The notes under the pieces were generated by a model. It worked only from the letters and a program-made list of their open reading frames with translations. It was not told the DNA's origin and did not search any database. DNA of 64,000 nucleotides from Paraburkholderia phenazinium (GTDB lineage Bacteria > Pseudomonadota > Gammaproteobacteria > Burkholderiales > Burkholderiaceae), in NCBI RefSeq assembly GCF_900142845.1, contig NZ_FSRU01000001.1, positions 2,108,001 through 2,172,000 of the forward strand, read 5' to 3'. Made by a program: the position numbers and the translations under genes. Below, piece by piece: positions 1 through 9,727 of the stretch (position 1 is the stretch's first letter; every line of letters starts with the position of its first letter).

Positions 1-522
1 GAGAGCCATGCAATTTGTCAGCCCGATCACTCCAGCCTTGCTTGCGCAATAGGCAAGATGCCCGTCAATGCCAATCACGGCAGCCTGCGACGCCAGATTG
101 ATGATCCTTCCGTGCCTACCCGCAATCATCCCCGGTGCGAACGCGCGGGCCACCAGAAATGTCCCGGTGAGGTTAACGGCAATCGTCTTGTCCCAGGTCG
201 CTAGCGGAAAGTCTTCGGCGGAGGCCAGCGGACCAATGCCTGCGTTGTTGACCAGCACGTCCACACGGCCGAATCGTGCGATAACTTCCTTCGCTACCCG
301 CGCGACCGAATCGGCAACGCTTACGTCGACGATCCAGCCCTGATGCGTCGGTCCCAGCGCCGATGCGACCTCCAAGACAGCCGGAGAGATATCCATTAGC
401 GCCACGGACGCACCAGCTTGCGCAAATAATTCCGCCGTCGTTCGGCCGATACCGGCCGCCGCGCCGGTGATGGCGACGACTGTATCGGCGAAACGGTAAG
501 CCGTGTTCGAATTGATAGTCAC
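1..522 (-). CDS. short-chain dehydrogenase/reductase, partial (C-terminus beyond the left edge)
   Basis: Classical SDR oxidoreductase; 174 residues are visible before the window edge. The Rossmann motif TGAAAGIG is at residues 19-26, NNAG at 92-95, and the catalytic Ser145, Tyr158 (YCASK) and Lys162 are present. A strong AGGAGG lies directly against an ATG at 528 but 6 nt from the in-frame GTG at 522, so I start at the GTG. It is the last visible gene of a minus-strand polyol operon, about 67 nt after the second SDR, so it probably oxidises a sugar alcohol or its ketose. The substrate cannot be read from the sequence. Confidence 0.85.
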   Translation of the reverse strand, partial: MTINSNTAYRFADTVVAITGAAAGIGRTTAELFAQAGASVALMDISPAVLEVASALGPTHQGWIVDVSVADSVARVAKEVIARFGRVDVLVNNAGIGPLASAEDFPLATWDKTIAVNLTGTFLVARAFAPGMIAGRHGRIINLASQAAVIGIDGHLAYCASKAGVIGLTNCMAL

Positions 523-589
523 AAGCATCCTCCTGAGCCTTTGGTTAAGAAATGGCTAGATAACTGCATCGTCCCGGCGCACGCTGTCT

Positions 590-1366
590 CTAACTCATCC
601 AGTTTCCTCCATCGACGTTGAGCGTCTGTGCGGTGATGTAATCAGCGTCTGTGGAAGCGAGGAAGACCGCCGCGCCGGTCAGTTCGTCGGGTCGGCCCAT
701 GCGACCTAGCGGGACTGACTCGCCTACCAAGCGCTTCTTCTCGCCGATCGGGCGGTTCTCGTAACGCGCAAAGAGAGCATCAACGTCTTTCCACATTGGA
801 GTGTCAATGACGCCCGGTGCGATGCCGTTGACATTGATGCGATGAGGCGCAAGCGCGAGCGCAGCCGACTGCGTATAACTGATGACGGCCGCCTTGCTGG
901 CGCAATAGTGCGATACCAGTGCTTCGCCTCGGCGTCCAGCCTGAGACGCCATGTTGATGATCTTGCCGCCGCGGCCCTGATCCACCATCTGCTGGGCGAC
1001 CCGCTGCATCAGGAAGAACATCCCTTTAACGTTCACGGCGAAGATCCGGTCGAAGATTTCCCATGACTCGTCCAGCAACGGACGCATATCGAATACGGCA
1101 GCGTTATTGAAGAGAACGTCGACGCGCCCGAATTGGTCGATCGTAGACCGTACAATGCCCTCGATGCTGTCGCGCCTGGTTACATCCGCCTGGAGCAGCA
1201 GCAGATGACTTTTCTGAGCATCGGTGTAGGTCGCTTCCAGCTCCGATTTCGGCTTGACATCAACGACAACGACCTTGGCTCCCTCATTCAGATATCGGCG
1301 AACAACCGACTCGCCGATGCCCGTTGCTCCACCTGTCACGATGGCAATCTTGTCTTTCAGTTGCAT
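590..1366 (-). CDS. short-chain dehydrogenase, sorbitol/galactitol dehydrogenase-like
   Basis: 258-residue NAD(P)-dependent classical SDR of normal length. It has TGGATGIG at 11-18, the FNNAA turn near 87-90, and catalytic Ser141, Tyr154 and Lys158 (YCASK). The open frame extends 18 codons upstream, but a clean AGGAGG sits 6 nt before the ATG at 1366. It lies in an operon with a GatZ/KbaZ-like protein, a PfkB sugar kinase and a DeoR regulator. That set resembles the galactitol/D-altritol route described in Agrobacterium, in which SDRs oxidise the polyol to a ketose. Polyol dehydrogenase is therefore an inference from context. Confidence 0.88.
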   Translation of the reverse strand: MQLKDKIAIVTGGATGIGESVVRRYLNEGAKVVVVDVKPKSELEATYTDAQKSHLLLLQADVTRRDSIEGIVRSTIDQFGRVDVLFNNAAVFDMRPLLDESWEIFDRIFAVNVKGMFFLMQRVAQQMVDQGRGGKIINMASQAGRRGEALVSHYCASKAAVISYTQSAALALAPHRINVNGIAPGVIDTPMWKDVDALFARYENRPIGEKKRLVGESVPLGRMGRPDELTGAAVFLASTDADYITAQTLNVDGGNWMS

Positions 1367-1580
1367 CCTGCACCTCCTCAAATGGAAAGCGTCCCTCTCT
1401 ATACCCGTCTGACCAGACAATCAGGAATACTACTTAGATTCAATAGACGTCATGGCATCAATTCCCGCCCGTCGCTGGCTCTCATCCTGCAGCTACCAAT
1501 TACCCTGTTGCGTCGACCAGAACGAAGGCAAAGGATTCAGGTTTCATTGCGAACTTCAACCTGTCTGAGCGAGGGGCGTG

Positions 1581-2864
1581 TCATGCTGCGCACGCAGCAG
1601 CGTACACACCAATGACTTCGCGAATCTTGCTCTGGATGAGGTTCATCGGAGACGCATCGATCAGCCCGCGCCTCAATTGCCAGTATTGTTCAGGCAGGTA
1701 GCGGCTAAGCAGGTTCTCGGAAATGGTGACGTCCGTCAGGTTCTTGATCAGCTTCTGAGCCGCCGCGTCGATTTCCCGGTCCGCCCAGTAATATCTGACG
1801 CGGTCGCTATAGCTGTAAGTTCTCAGCAACCGCTTTTCCGGCTCGTCGCCGTGGTAATACTTCTCCCAGTTACCGGGTTTGGAAAGCATGACCTTCTCGA
1901 CTACCTCGCGCAGGTTCGACCTTGCATCTGCGGCAACGAGCTCGACTTCGATGTCGGAAAGCGCGTAGAGTGCTTCGCGCAGGGCGAAGGTGACTCCAGG
2001 GCCCACTTTCAGGATTGCAAAGCCATCTCTCACCAGCGCGGCGAGGGACTCTGGCTTTTGATAGTCAGTGGAATGAGCCTCGAAGACGATGCCCGGTAAC
2101 TGGTCTAGAACATTGGAAAGTTTTGCGGCAAGCTCAGGCTTGTAATCTACTACCTTCGTATGATCGAACTCGACGCCCGGTTGAACGACGAGGGCGATCA
2201 CACGTTGCCACGCAGCGTCAAGACCTCGATCACGCCACGCGTTGCGGTGAACCGCGACGGTATCCAGTGCGGCGTCCGGATTGGTTACTTCAACGGTATC
2301 CAGCTCTTCGGCGGCGCCACCTGGGACCGGAACCTCCGTACCAATGATATACACCGGCTTTTCGGCTTTGCCTTCGCGCCCGGCAGTTGCTTCGGCGATT
2401 GCACACAGGCGGGAGGCTCTCTCCGCCACGATGTCGTCTGTGAGACGCTCTGGATCGCCAGCGCAACTCATGCTGGTGTCCAGGTGAATTTTCGTGAACC
2501 CCGCCGCCACGTAGGCATCAATGAGAGCCTCCGCGCGTTCCATGGCTTCTTCTGCAGGCATGCTGCGCCATGCATTCGGTCCGAGATGATCGCCACCGAG
2601 GATCAGCCGCTCGCGTGGCAGCCCAACGCGATCGGCAATAAGATGGACAAAGCGCACGAAATCCGCCGGCTTCATGCCCGTGTAACCACCAAACTGGTCG
2701 ACCTGGTTCGACGTCGACTCGACCAGCAGGGGCGTATCGTCGTCGAGCGCCTGTTTCATTGCTGCGCCGAGCACCCATGGATGCGCCGAGCAGATCGAAT
2801 AGATACCCCTGAGCTTCTGAGCTGCGCGCTCATCTCCGAAGAGGCGCGAGACAACGTTAGTCAT
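1581..2864 (-). CDS. kbaZ: GatZ/KbaZ-family protein (tagatose-6-phosphate epimerase or tagatose-bisphosphate aldolase subunit)
   Basis: 427 residues, the full length of the GatZ/KbaZ TIM-barrel family. Family hallmarks visible are GGDHLGPN (90-97), HLDTSMSCAGD, YIIGTEVPVPGG and FEAHSTDYQ. In enterobacteria this family is the non-catalytic partner of GatY/KbaY aldolase. No GatY/KbaY is present here, and stand-alone relatives have been reported as D-tagatose-6-phosphate 4-epimerases, which fits the adjacent PfkB kinase better. The ATG at 2864 overlaps the end of the kinase gene by 8 nt, indicating translational coupling. The 36 upstream in-frame codons lie inside the kinase gene and are not part of this protein. 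Confidence 0.85.
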   Translation of the reverse strand: MTNVVSRLFGDERAAQKLRGIYSICSAHPWVLGAAMKQALDDDTPLLVESTSNQVDQFGGYTGMKPADFVRFVHLIADRVGLPRERLILGGDHLGPNAWRSMPAEEAMERAEALIDAYVAAGFTKIHLDTSMSCAGDPERLTDDIVAERASRLCAIAEATAGREGKAEKPVYIIGTEVPVPGGAAEELDTVEVTNPDAALDTVAVHRNAWRDRGLDAAWQRVIALVVQPGVEFDHTKVVDYKPELAAKLSNVLDQLPGIVFEAHSTDYQKPESLAALVRDGFAILKVGPGVTFALREALYALSDIEVELVAADARSNLREVVEKVMLSKPGNWEKYYHGDEPEKRLLRTYSYSDRVRYYWADREIDAAAQKLIKNLTDVTISENLLSRYLPEQYWQLRRGLIDASPMNLIQSKIREVIGVYAAACAA

Positions 2865-3843
2865 GATCTTGCTCCGAAGTTTGCGCGATAAACTCGTCGA
2901 GTTGAGCCAGCGTAGCCGTGCCCTCCATCGGGCCGCGAAATGTAACTGCCCGGGCGCCGGCCGCGCATGCATAGGTCAACGCCTTCTCGATGCCGAAGCC
3001 TTGAGCGCGACAGGCAATGTACGTCCCACCGAAACAGTCGCCGGCTCCGGTCGGATCAATCTCCTCGACCGCCAATGCAGGGAGGCTCAGTTCGGTTGCT
3101 CCGTCGTAGTAACTGCATCCCTCCTTTCCTCGTTTGACCACGACTTCACGCACGCCGCGCTTCAAAAGCTCTTCGATGGCGCCCCGTTCGCTGCCTGCAC
3201 TGGCGAGCAGCATCACCTCGTGGCCACTTGGCAAGAAGACATCTGTGTAATCCAAAATGAAGTCGAGCGCCTCGCGCATCTCAGGGATGCGGAGCATCTC
3301 CTTCCGGATGTTCGGGTCAAAACTAACTGTGCCGCCATATCCTTTGACGGCCTCAATGACCTTCTTCATTGCTTCGATGATGCGGAAAGAAAACAGCGAC
3401 GAACCCATTACGTGAAAGTGACGGCATTCCTTGAGCAGATCGTCCCGGATATTGCCGACGGAGAGATGCCCAGAGGCGCTGTTCGAGATGTTGTAGATAA
3501 AGTCCCGATCGCCGTCCTCACGGTATGTGACAAATGCACTGCCCGTTGTCGCAGTCTTGATGACCGAGATTCCCGAGACATCAACGCCATCAGCACGCAG
3601 GCGATCGACATTGAGTCCACCGAAGTCATCATCGCCGACGCAACCGATCATGGCGCAGCGGCTACCTGCTTTCGCAACCTGATCAATGAAGATGGCGGGC
3701 GCACCGCTCGCGTATGGTCCGACAAGCGTGCCGGGCTTACGGAATGACTGTCCACGCTCGGTGGCCATGATTTCGACGAGGATTTCGCCCATCGTCAGGA
3801 TGTAGCCAGCTTTACCGGCCTTATGCAGTTCAGTGTTAGGCAT
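2857..3843 (-). CDS. PfkB-family carbohydrate kinase (probable tagatose/ketose kinase)
   Basis: 328-residue ribokinase-like sugar kinase. It has the N-terminal MGEILVEIM strand, a DPNIR segment near 176-180 and the second PfkB signature DPTGAGD at 263-269, with Asp269 as catalytic base beside the GAGD anion hole. Its ATG overlaps the stop of the upstream permease remnant by 8 nt, and its own end overlaps the next gene, so kinase and GatZ-like protein are made together. Phosphorylation of a ketohexose at O-6 would supply the substrate for the downstream protein. Tagatose is the likely ketose by context, not by sequence. Confidence 0.88.
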   Translation of the reverse strand: MPNTELHKAGKAGYILTMGEILVEIMATERGQSFRKPGTLVGPYASGAPAIFIDQVAKAGSRCAMIGCVGDDDFGGLNVDRLRADGVDVSGISVIKTATTGSAFVTYREDGDRDFIYNISNSASGHLSVGNIRDDLLKECRHFHVMGSSLFSFRIIEAMKKVIEAVKGYGGTVSFDPNIRKEMLRIPEMREALDFILDYTDVFLPSGHEVMLLASAGSERGAIEELLKRGVREVVVKRGKEGCSYYDGATELSLPALAVEEIDPTGAGDCFGGTYIACRAQGFGIEKALTYACAAGARAVTFRGPMEGTATLAQLDEFIAQTSEQDHD

Positions 3844-4404
3844 GGCGCTTCTTCATTTGAACGTCGATGCAAACGGCGACGAGAATCACGACGCCCTTTA
3901 CGATCAGTTGATAAAGGTAGGGAACAATCAGCAGATTCATACCGTTGTTGATAACGCCAATGATGAGCGCGCCGATCAACGTGCCCGCGATCGTGCTGTA
4001 ACCACCGCTCAGACTCGTACCACCAAGCACGGGCCCCGCAATCGCGTCCAGTTCATAACCTGGACCCGCATTGGGCTGTGCCGAATACAGGCGCGAAGTC
4101 ATCAGCGCGCTCCCGATGCTCGCCATCAGCCCCGAGATCACGAAAATGACAATCCGCAACCCTTTTACATTGATGCCCGAATACAGCGCTGCTTCGAGAT
4201 TCCCGCCAGCGAGATACGCCTTGCGGCCAAATACGGTTTTCGACAGTACAAAGTGATTGACGACCAGCAGGATGCCCAGAATCCAGATGGGTATGGCGAT
4301 ACCGAGACAAGTAGCATTACCGAGCGCAGCGAAACGATCATCGTCGATCGAGAAGTCGTGACGGCTACCGGGGCGACTGCAAGGGTTTGGGGCATCAACT
4401 TCAT
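3836..4404 (-). pseudogene. RbsC-type ABC sugar permease, internally deleted and frameshifted
   Basis: The C-terminal half of a ribose-type permease is clear from about residue 30 of the open frame, with PNAGPGYELDAIAGPVLGGT and GGYSTIAGTLIGALIIGVIN. The N-terminus belongs to another frame: an ATG at 4404 behind a GGAAGAG ribosome site begins MKLMPQTLAVAPVAVTTSR, a plausible permease leader. It runs straight into the late part of the protein. Roughly 130 central residues are missing and the frame is shifted, so a full membrane protein cannot be made. No ATP-binding or sugar-binding subunit lies nearby. Confidence 0.75.
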
Positions 4405-4425
4405 TTGTCTCTTCCACTGATAGAG

Positions 4426-5241
4426 CTAAGTGGTGGATTTACGGAACTCAAGGATTCCGCTTTCCCTTCTGTGCAACTGAAGTCCTTTGCGAGGCATCAG
4501 TTCCATTGTCGGTGGATCGATGCCGTCATCAATAAGTAGCGCGTCCACATCGGCAACGTTCGCGAAAACTTCCCCATCGCGCTCATTTAGCTGCGGCTGG
4601 TACGCAACGACGATCGTTCTGGCAGCCGCTCGCCGCGCTGCCTCAAGCACGCGAGCCACTGTAGGGTCTGCGCAAAGCAGGTTGCCGTCGCGGTCAAGTC
4701 CCGAGGCCTCCAGGAAACACAGGTCAACTGAGCGTCGCGTCACCGAGGCTTCTGCGTCAGGGCCCGTCATGACCGTGGTGTTCTCTTCGAGTTGGCCACC
4801 CGTCAACAGTAGCTCGCAATGCAAATAGCGCTGTGCCGTTTGTGCCATCCCGATGTCCTGCACAAGCAACGCAAGATTTGACCGATCAGAGAGGAACGGC
4901 AGGATTTTGTGAACGATCTCGCCCGCGCCCATCATTAGCGACTCGTGATCATCAACGGCCTCGGCGGCAAAACGGGCAATCGTGGTTTCAGATGCCTTTC
5001 GCGTTGCTCCATCCGCCTCAGGTACCAAAACATTGTCCCCGAGCTTCTGCGAGAGATAGCGGGCCTTCCCGAACGACCGGACGAGGTAACGCTGCTGCTC
5101 GAGATAAGTCAGGTCCGTGCGGATGGTTACGCTCGACACGTCGAACGCCTGGCTGAGCTCCTCGACAGAAACCTCACCGCGCTTGCGGACCATTTCGACG
5201 ATTTGCAGTCGCCGCCTCAGGGAACTCTTGTTTGACAGCAT
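4426..5241 (-). CDS. DeoR-family transcriptional regulator of the polyol operon
   Basis: 271 residues. The N-terminal DeoR winged helix-turn-helix occupies about 10-60 (EELSQAFDVSSVTIRTDLTYLE), followed by a sugar-phosphate sensor domain of the ribose-isomerase-like fold. The frame stays open to 5307, but the upstream codons are made of the TCGAAAGA repeats and MLSNKSSLRRRLQIVEM is the family-typical beginning, so I start at 5241. It is the first gene of the minus-strand operon and probably represses it and itself through the repeats immediately upstream. The effector is likely a phosphorylated ketose such as tagatose 6-phosphate (inference). Confidence 0.87.
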   Translation of the reverse strand: MLSNKSSLRRRLQIVEMVRKRGEVSVEELSQAFDVSSVTIRTDLTYLEQQRYLVRSFGKARYLSQKLGDNVLVPEADGATRKASETTIARFAAEAVDDHESLMMGAGEIVHKILPFLSDRSNLALLVQDIGMAQTAQRYLHCELLLTGGQLEENTTVMTGPDAEASVTRRSVDLCFLEASGLDRDGNLLCADPTVARVLEAARRAAARTIVVAYQPQLNERDGEVFANVADVDALLIDDGIDPPTMELMPRKGLQLHRRESGILEFRKSTT

Positions 5242-5251
5242 GTCTCCGATC

Positions 5252-5315
5252 TCGAAAGAAAACGCTTTTGTTTCGAAAGATTCTAGTTTCGAATCGAAAG
5301 AAATCAAAGCGCTTT
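5252..5315. promoter_or_regulatory. three TCGAAAGA direct repeats at 21-bp spacing plus AAAGCGCTTT palindrome (probable DeoR operator)
   Basis: TCGAAAGA occurs at 5252-5259, 5273-5280 and 5294-5301, exactly 21 bp (two helical turns) apart, so all copies face the same side of the DNA. A 10-bp palindrome AAAGCGCTTT follows at 5306-5315. On the minus strand the repeats read TCTTTCGA, similar in style to known DeoR-family sites. They lie just before the regulator start, which suggests autoregulation. Confidence 0.6.
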
Positions 5316-5341
5316 TTGGATTCGGACGGTAGGTGTTTTCA

Positions 5342-6293
5342 CCTAGCTACTTGGTCGACAGGCAAGAGAAATCCCTGCCTGAGGAAAATCGCGGCAGAGT
5401 AATCGGGGTTACTGGGACGGCCTGCCTCCAATTCGATCGTTCGTGCTGCTATCGGCATCGCCGCCGCGTGGACTGACGTCCAATGCCTGTCTCGCCGCCC
5501 GGGCAGTCCGCCTAACGGCTAGCTTGAAAGAAGAGCCAGAGCAAGAAGTCTAGCGGCGCGCAAACTGGTCGATATCGTCGCAAGAATGCTGTAGCACGAC
5601 GGGGTGTACCGCTCGAAGCATTTGCCGGCCAAACCTCTCCTTGATGACCACGGGAAAGTCATCAACTAATACATCGTCGCAGTAAAGATCGATGAGAGCG
5701 TCAAAACTCAGGAGGCACTCAGGGCGAGTGAAAGAGCTGCGCGCCGAAGGGTACACAGGGCGGCGGCGCGATGACCGCAGAAAGAATGGCCGGTGCGACC
5801 TGCCGCACGCGGAAAACGTGCCGGCGACCATGGGGGCCTAGCAGACCTCCCTCAAGACGGGGGGCGCGTACTGTCGGTACATCGTATCCGCGGGAAGGAC
5901 GATACGTAGCACTGGTTTCAATGCAAGGCCACCGCCAGGTGGAAGGAGAACGGAGAAATCGTGAAGCGGTACGGTCTCTCGGCTGATATTCACGAATGCA
6001 AACGGCCGAGGAAACACGGAGAGAGAACAAACGGCAACTTTGCAGGATCGTCGATGCCATACCCTCCACGATCTGAAGAGTGACGCCTCGCGGCGACATC
6101 GACCGGTGGAACCGCTGGATGCTTGGATTCATCGCCAAGAGCTGGGAGGAGGTCGACGAGCAACGATTCCTTGACCTCATCCCTACGAGCGATCGCGTCT
6201 GTTCGCGCTGATTGCAAGTCGTCCGCAAAGGTACCTCGTACGAGCATACCTATCAGGTCGACGGCGCGGACGGCAAACTCTGCTGGTACTTCG
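5342..6293. other. degraded intergenic stretch without a convincing gene
   Basis: No open frame here has a recognisable product. A minus-strand stretch near 5553-5735 reads like the end of a small SnoaL-type protein (FDALIDLYCDDVLVDDFP), but nothing upstream supports a complete gene. Together with the relics on either side this looks like decayed former coding DNA. Confidence 0.4.
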
Positions 6294-6479
6294 TACGAGG
6301 CGAGCTTCGGCACCTGCGGCAAATGCCGCGCTTTCCCCGTGCCGCACGTGACCCCACTCAATGGAACCGGCGCGGCGCAGAGCGTCTGTGAATCCGCTCA
6401 ACGAGTCGCCCAAGACGCCAAAAATGCGCTTTATGCCCGCCTTTGCCAGCGCACCCACCATGTATTCGGCCGCCGTCTT
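6294..6479 (-). pseudogene. PoxB-like thiamine pyrophosphate enzyme, N-terminal relic
   Basis: About 60 residues match the beginning of pyruvate dehydrogenase (quinone)/acetolactate-synthase-type enzymes: LAKAGIKRIFGVLGDSL, FTDALRRAGSIEWGHVRH, and AAFAAGAEA with the Glu that normally activates the cofactor (HGESAAF). The homology stops abruptly after AEARL and no remaining domain is found in any frame, so only a stub of a gene of about 570 codons remains. Confidence 0.65.
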
Positions 6480-6696
6480 TGCCCTCTTGCCTCCCCGTTC
6501 ACGTGAGCAGTCGCTGCTGGGTGCGTCCGCCTGTGCGCCCAGCCGGCGGTTCCGATGTCAGTGTATCGAACCGATGTTTCTCGAAGAATGTCCTGATTCT
6601 GGCGAGCACGTGCCATTGCCATACTCGCAGAAGCTTGGTTTCCATCCAGCGTGCACAGACCAGCGACGCTCATCGAAAGGCGGTGTTGCGTGCCAT

Positions 6697-9636
6697 TCAG
6701 GTCGCCCTGGTGCATTGCTCTAGACTGAACACAAACGACTCGTAAGGTCGTCCGGTGACGTGTCTCAAACCCATTTCGCACGTGCGGTTTGAGGAGACAT
6801 ACGCATCGGCCGGGTTCGCCTCCACGTATGCATGCTCTTCCCTTGTGGCCGAGGCGACGAGCTCCGGATGCAGAAGCCCTCTATCGCCCGCGGTGCCGCA
6901 ACAAGTCGCGCCAATCGGAATAACCACTTCCTGCGCCACGTGCTGCGCCACCTCCTTGAGCTGCCCCGACAGGTTCAGGTGCATCATCGCGCATGTAGGG
7001 TGCAGGACGATACGCTTCATTGGCGTGGTCACCTTGAGGCTGGGTAGCAGGCGCGCGCACCACGTGACCGAATCCATAATTTCGAGGCGCGCGTGTTGCT
7101 CGCGTAGACCGGCGTCGAGATGCTGCGCGATCTCACCGACCAGACCGTGGGTGCAGGATGCCGCATCCACAACGACGGGCAATCGTCCCTCATCAGTCCA
7201 TCGCCATAATGCCTGGATAATCGATGTCGCCATAAAGCTATGCGCTTGCGTGTAACCCTTTGAGCTAAATGGTGTCGCGCAGCAGAATCCTTTGACGTCC
7301 GGCGGAATCCACACATTTTTCCCCGCGCGACGTGAGACTCGAACGAGCGCTTCCTGGATAGATATTGCATCGCGAGGCGAATCCGGGTCACGACCGAACA
7401 TGCGATTGACGCACGCAGTGAAGTAGACGGCATCGGCGCCTTCGCGGGTAGTGTCGGGCATTCGCGTTGCAGCTGGCTTCGGCATGGGTCCCGGGACGGT
7501 CGGAAGAATATCCGTGCTCACAATTTCGCGCGCCGTGTCGGCAATCGCTTTCATCGACCGCCAGCCCAGCGTGTTTCCGAGGTACTTTGCTCCAGTCAAT
7601 GCAACGGTACTCACCCGTTCGACGGTGGCCCAATTTCTCGCAACGGACAGCGCAACGCGTTCCGAGGTCTCACTCTGCGAGCGCCGACGGAACTCGCGCA
7701 TGAGTTCGCCCGTGTTGATTTCGATTGGGCAAGGCAGCGAACAGGTCCCGTCTCCGGCACACGTCTCGATAGCGTCGTACTGGTATTGCTCCTGGAGCCG
7801 TCGCAAGACCTGGGAGTCTTCCGGCTGCCGCGCCATTTCCCTGCGCACGACGATACGCTGCCGTGGTGTCATCGTGACGTTCCGGCTTGGACATACCGGC
7901 TCGCAAAAACCACATTCGATGCACTGACTGGCTGGGCCAATCCCGTCTATGGGCGGCTGCGACTTGAGAGACTTCAGATGGATCTGTTTGTCCCCGGTGA
8001 GGATGACGTTCGGCGCGAGAATGCCATTCGGGTCGGCGAGCTCCTTGACACGCCACATGATGCTGGTCGCCCGCTCACCCCACTCGTGCTCGAGATACGG
8101 CGCCATGTTCAGCCCGGTTCCATGCTCGGCCTTCAGGGAACCGTCGTATTTGCGCACCACGAGTTCGACCAGCTCCTCCATGAACTTCGAATATCTGGCC
8201 CGATCGTTTTCCTCGTCAAGTCGCGCGGTGAGCGTGAAGTGCAGATTTCCGTGGGCTGCATGCCCTGCCACGCCAGGGACAAAGCCGTGTTTCTCGAGAA
8301 GCGCCTGCAGGTCGTGAGCGGCCTGTGCCAACAGTCGAGGTGGAAAACAGACGTCCTCCGTTATCAGCATCGAGCCCTGCGGCCGCTGCTTTCCAACCAG
8401 ACCCAGAAGACCCTCCCGCACATGCCAGGCAAGCTCCACGGCCTCTGCACGACTGGTAAACGTCAAGTCTCCCTGCAGCGTTACTTTGTCGGTCAGATGC
8501 ATGACATGAGCCTGCTTTTCGGTCAGGCTCTGCTCATCGCCGGCTCCAAGTTCGACGAGCAACGCCGCCGCCTTCAAGTCCAGCGTTTTCCAGTATTCAG
8601 GAGTGCCGTGGAACGCGGCGCCCGCAGCTCGCAACGCGGGTGCGACCATCAGTTCGATGGCACTCGCACCGAGCGCAACCAGCTCCGGCACGAGCGCGAT
8701 GGCGTCATCGATTGAGGCAACGGCAATCCATGCAACGCTGGTGACTGCCGGGAGCTCGATGGTTTCAAATGTCACGTCCGCAATGAATCCAAGCGTTCCC
8801 TCACTGCCCACCAGTAAGCGACGGAATATTTCAAGGGGAGTGTGACCGTCGAGGAATGCGTTAAGCCGGTACCCATGTGTGTTTCTGATGGAGTATTTTT
8901 TCCGGATGCGCCTGACGAGTTCGTCGTCGGCGAGAATGTCTGCCTGTAAGGCCAATAGTCCTTCTGCGAGTTTGGGCTCGCTTGCCTGGAAATGTCTTTC
9001 AGCGTCGGGGTCCGACGTGTCGACTTTCGTTCCGGACGCGAGCACAAACGTCATTGCAGCAACGGTGTGATAGGCATCCTGAGTGACGGTGCATCGCATG
9101 CCACCTGCATTGTTTGCAACTACGCCACCGAGCGTGCACGCCGCGGAACTGGCCGGGTCCGGACCAATCTTGCGTCCGTGCGGTGCCAGATGGGCGTTTG
9201 CGTGCGAAAGGATCGTTCCTGCACCCGCCGTAAGCGTAAGCCCTCCCGCTCCGATGCGCTTGATACCGCTGAAAGACTTGCGCACATCGATGAGAATTCC
9301 ATCGGATTGGGCCTGGCCGTTCAGACTTGTCCCAGCAGCGCGAAAAGTGGCGTGCCGACCTGACTTCGCACAGAAATCCAGAACCTTTGCCACGTCGTCC
9401 GCATCATGCGCGACCACCACTGCCTGCGGCACGAGCCTATATGGACTGGCATCGGAGGCATAACGAACGAGGTCGACCAGTCGATGCAACACGCGTCCTG
9501 GTCCAAGTAGTTGCTCGAGTTCTAGCCTTAATGGGGCAGGCGTTCCATCACGCTGATCCTCCGGTATCGCGTCCGGCGATGTCTGACCCGGCGGCCGGCC
9601 AATTTTGGCTGGGTCCACGGAAAGCAGTTTTCGCAT
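6697..9636 (-). CDS. FAD-binding and Fe-S oxidoreductase, Dld-II-type D-lactate/2-hydroxyacid dehydrogenase
   Basis: 979-residue three-part flavoprotein. There is a PCMH-type FAD domain (about 65-215, with AAGTSLNGQAQSDG), a C-terminal FAD-oxidase domain (to about 540, with EHGTGLNM near its end), and an iron-sulfur part with CIECGFCEPVCP near 571 and CAGDGTCSLPCP near 625. A cysteine-rich CCG domain (GATCCGTAGDRG, near 913) follows. This architecture and length match Dld-II-type D-lactate dehydrogenases that donate electrons to the respiratory chain. No strong ribosome site precedes the ATG. It stands alone among relics, so the substrate is unproven and another 2-hydroxyacid is possible. Confidence 0.87.
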   Translation of the reverse strand: MRKLLSVDPAKIGRPPGQTSPDAIPEDQRDGTPAPLRLELEQLLGPGRVLHRLVDLVRYASDASPYRLVPQAVVVAHDADDVAKVLDFCAKSGRHATFRAAGTSLNGQAQSDGILIDVRKSFSGIKRIGAGGLTLTAGAGTILSHANAHLAPHGRKIGPDPASSAACTLGGVVANNAGGMRCTVTQDAYHTVAAMTFVLASGTKVDTSDPDAERHFQASEPKLAEGLLALQADILADDELVRRIRKKYSIRNTHGYRLNAFLDGHTPLEIFRRLLVGSEGTLGFIADVTFETIELPAVTSVAWIAVASIDDAIALVPELVALGASAIELMVAPALRAAGAAFHGTPEYWKTLDLKAAALLVELGAGDEQSLTEKQAHVMHLTDKVTLQGDLTFTSRAEAVELAWHVREGLLGLVGKQRPQGSMLITEDVCFPPRLLAQAAHDLQALLEKHGFVPGVAGHAAHGNLHFTLTARLDEENDRARYSKFMEELVELVVRKYDGSLKAEHGTGLNMAPYLEHEWGERATSIMWRVKELADPNGILAPNVILTGDKQIHLKSLKSQPPIDGIGPASQCIECGFCEPVCPSRNVTMTPRQRIVVRREMARQPEDSQVLRRLQEQYQYDAIETCAGDGTCSLPCPIEINTGELMREFRRRSQSETSERVALSVARNWATVERVSTVALTGAKYLGNTLGWRSMKAIADTAREIVSTDILPTVPGPMPKPAATRMPDTTREGADAVYFTACVNRMFGRDPDSPRDAISIQEALVRVSRRAGKNVWIPPDVKGFCCATPFSSKGYTQAHSFMATSIIQALWRWTDEGRLPVVVDAASCTHGLVGEIAQHLDAGLREQHARLEIMDSVTWCARLLPSLKVTTPMKRIVLHPTCAMMHLNLSGQLKEVAQHVAQEVVIPIGATCCGTAGDRGLLHPELVASATREEHAYVEANPADAYVSSNRTCEMGLRHVTGRPYESFVFSLEQCTRAT

Positions 9637-9727
9637 GTTGAACTCGGGGAAAAAAGTCGACGGCCGATGTGGCTGTGCGAAAGCGCCGCGACGGCAATGG
9701 CATCAACGGGACGACACGTCGCAAGAG

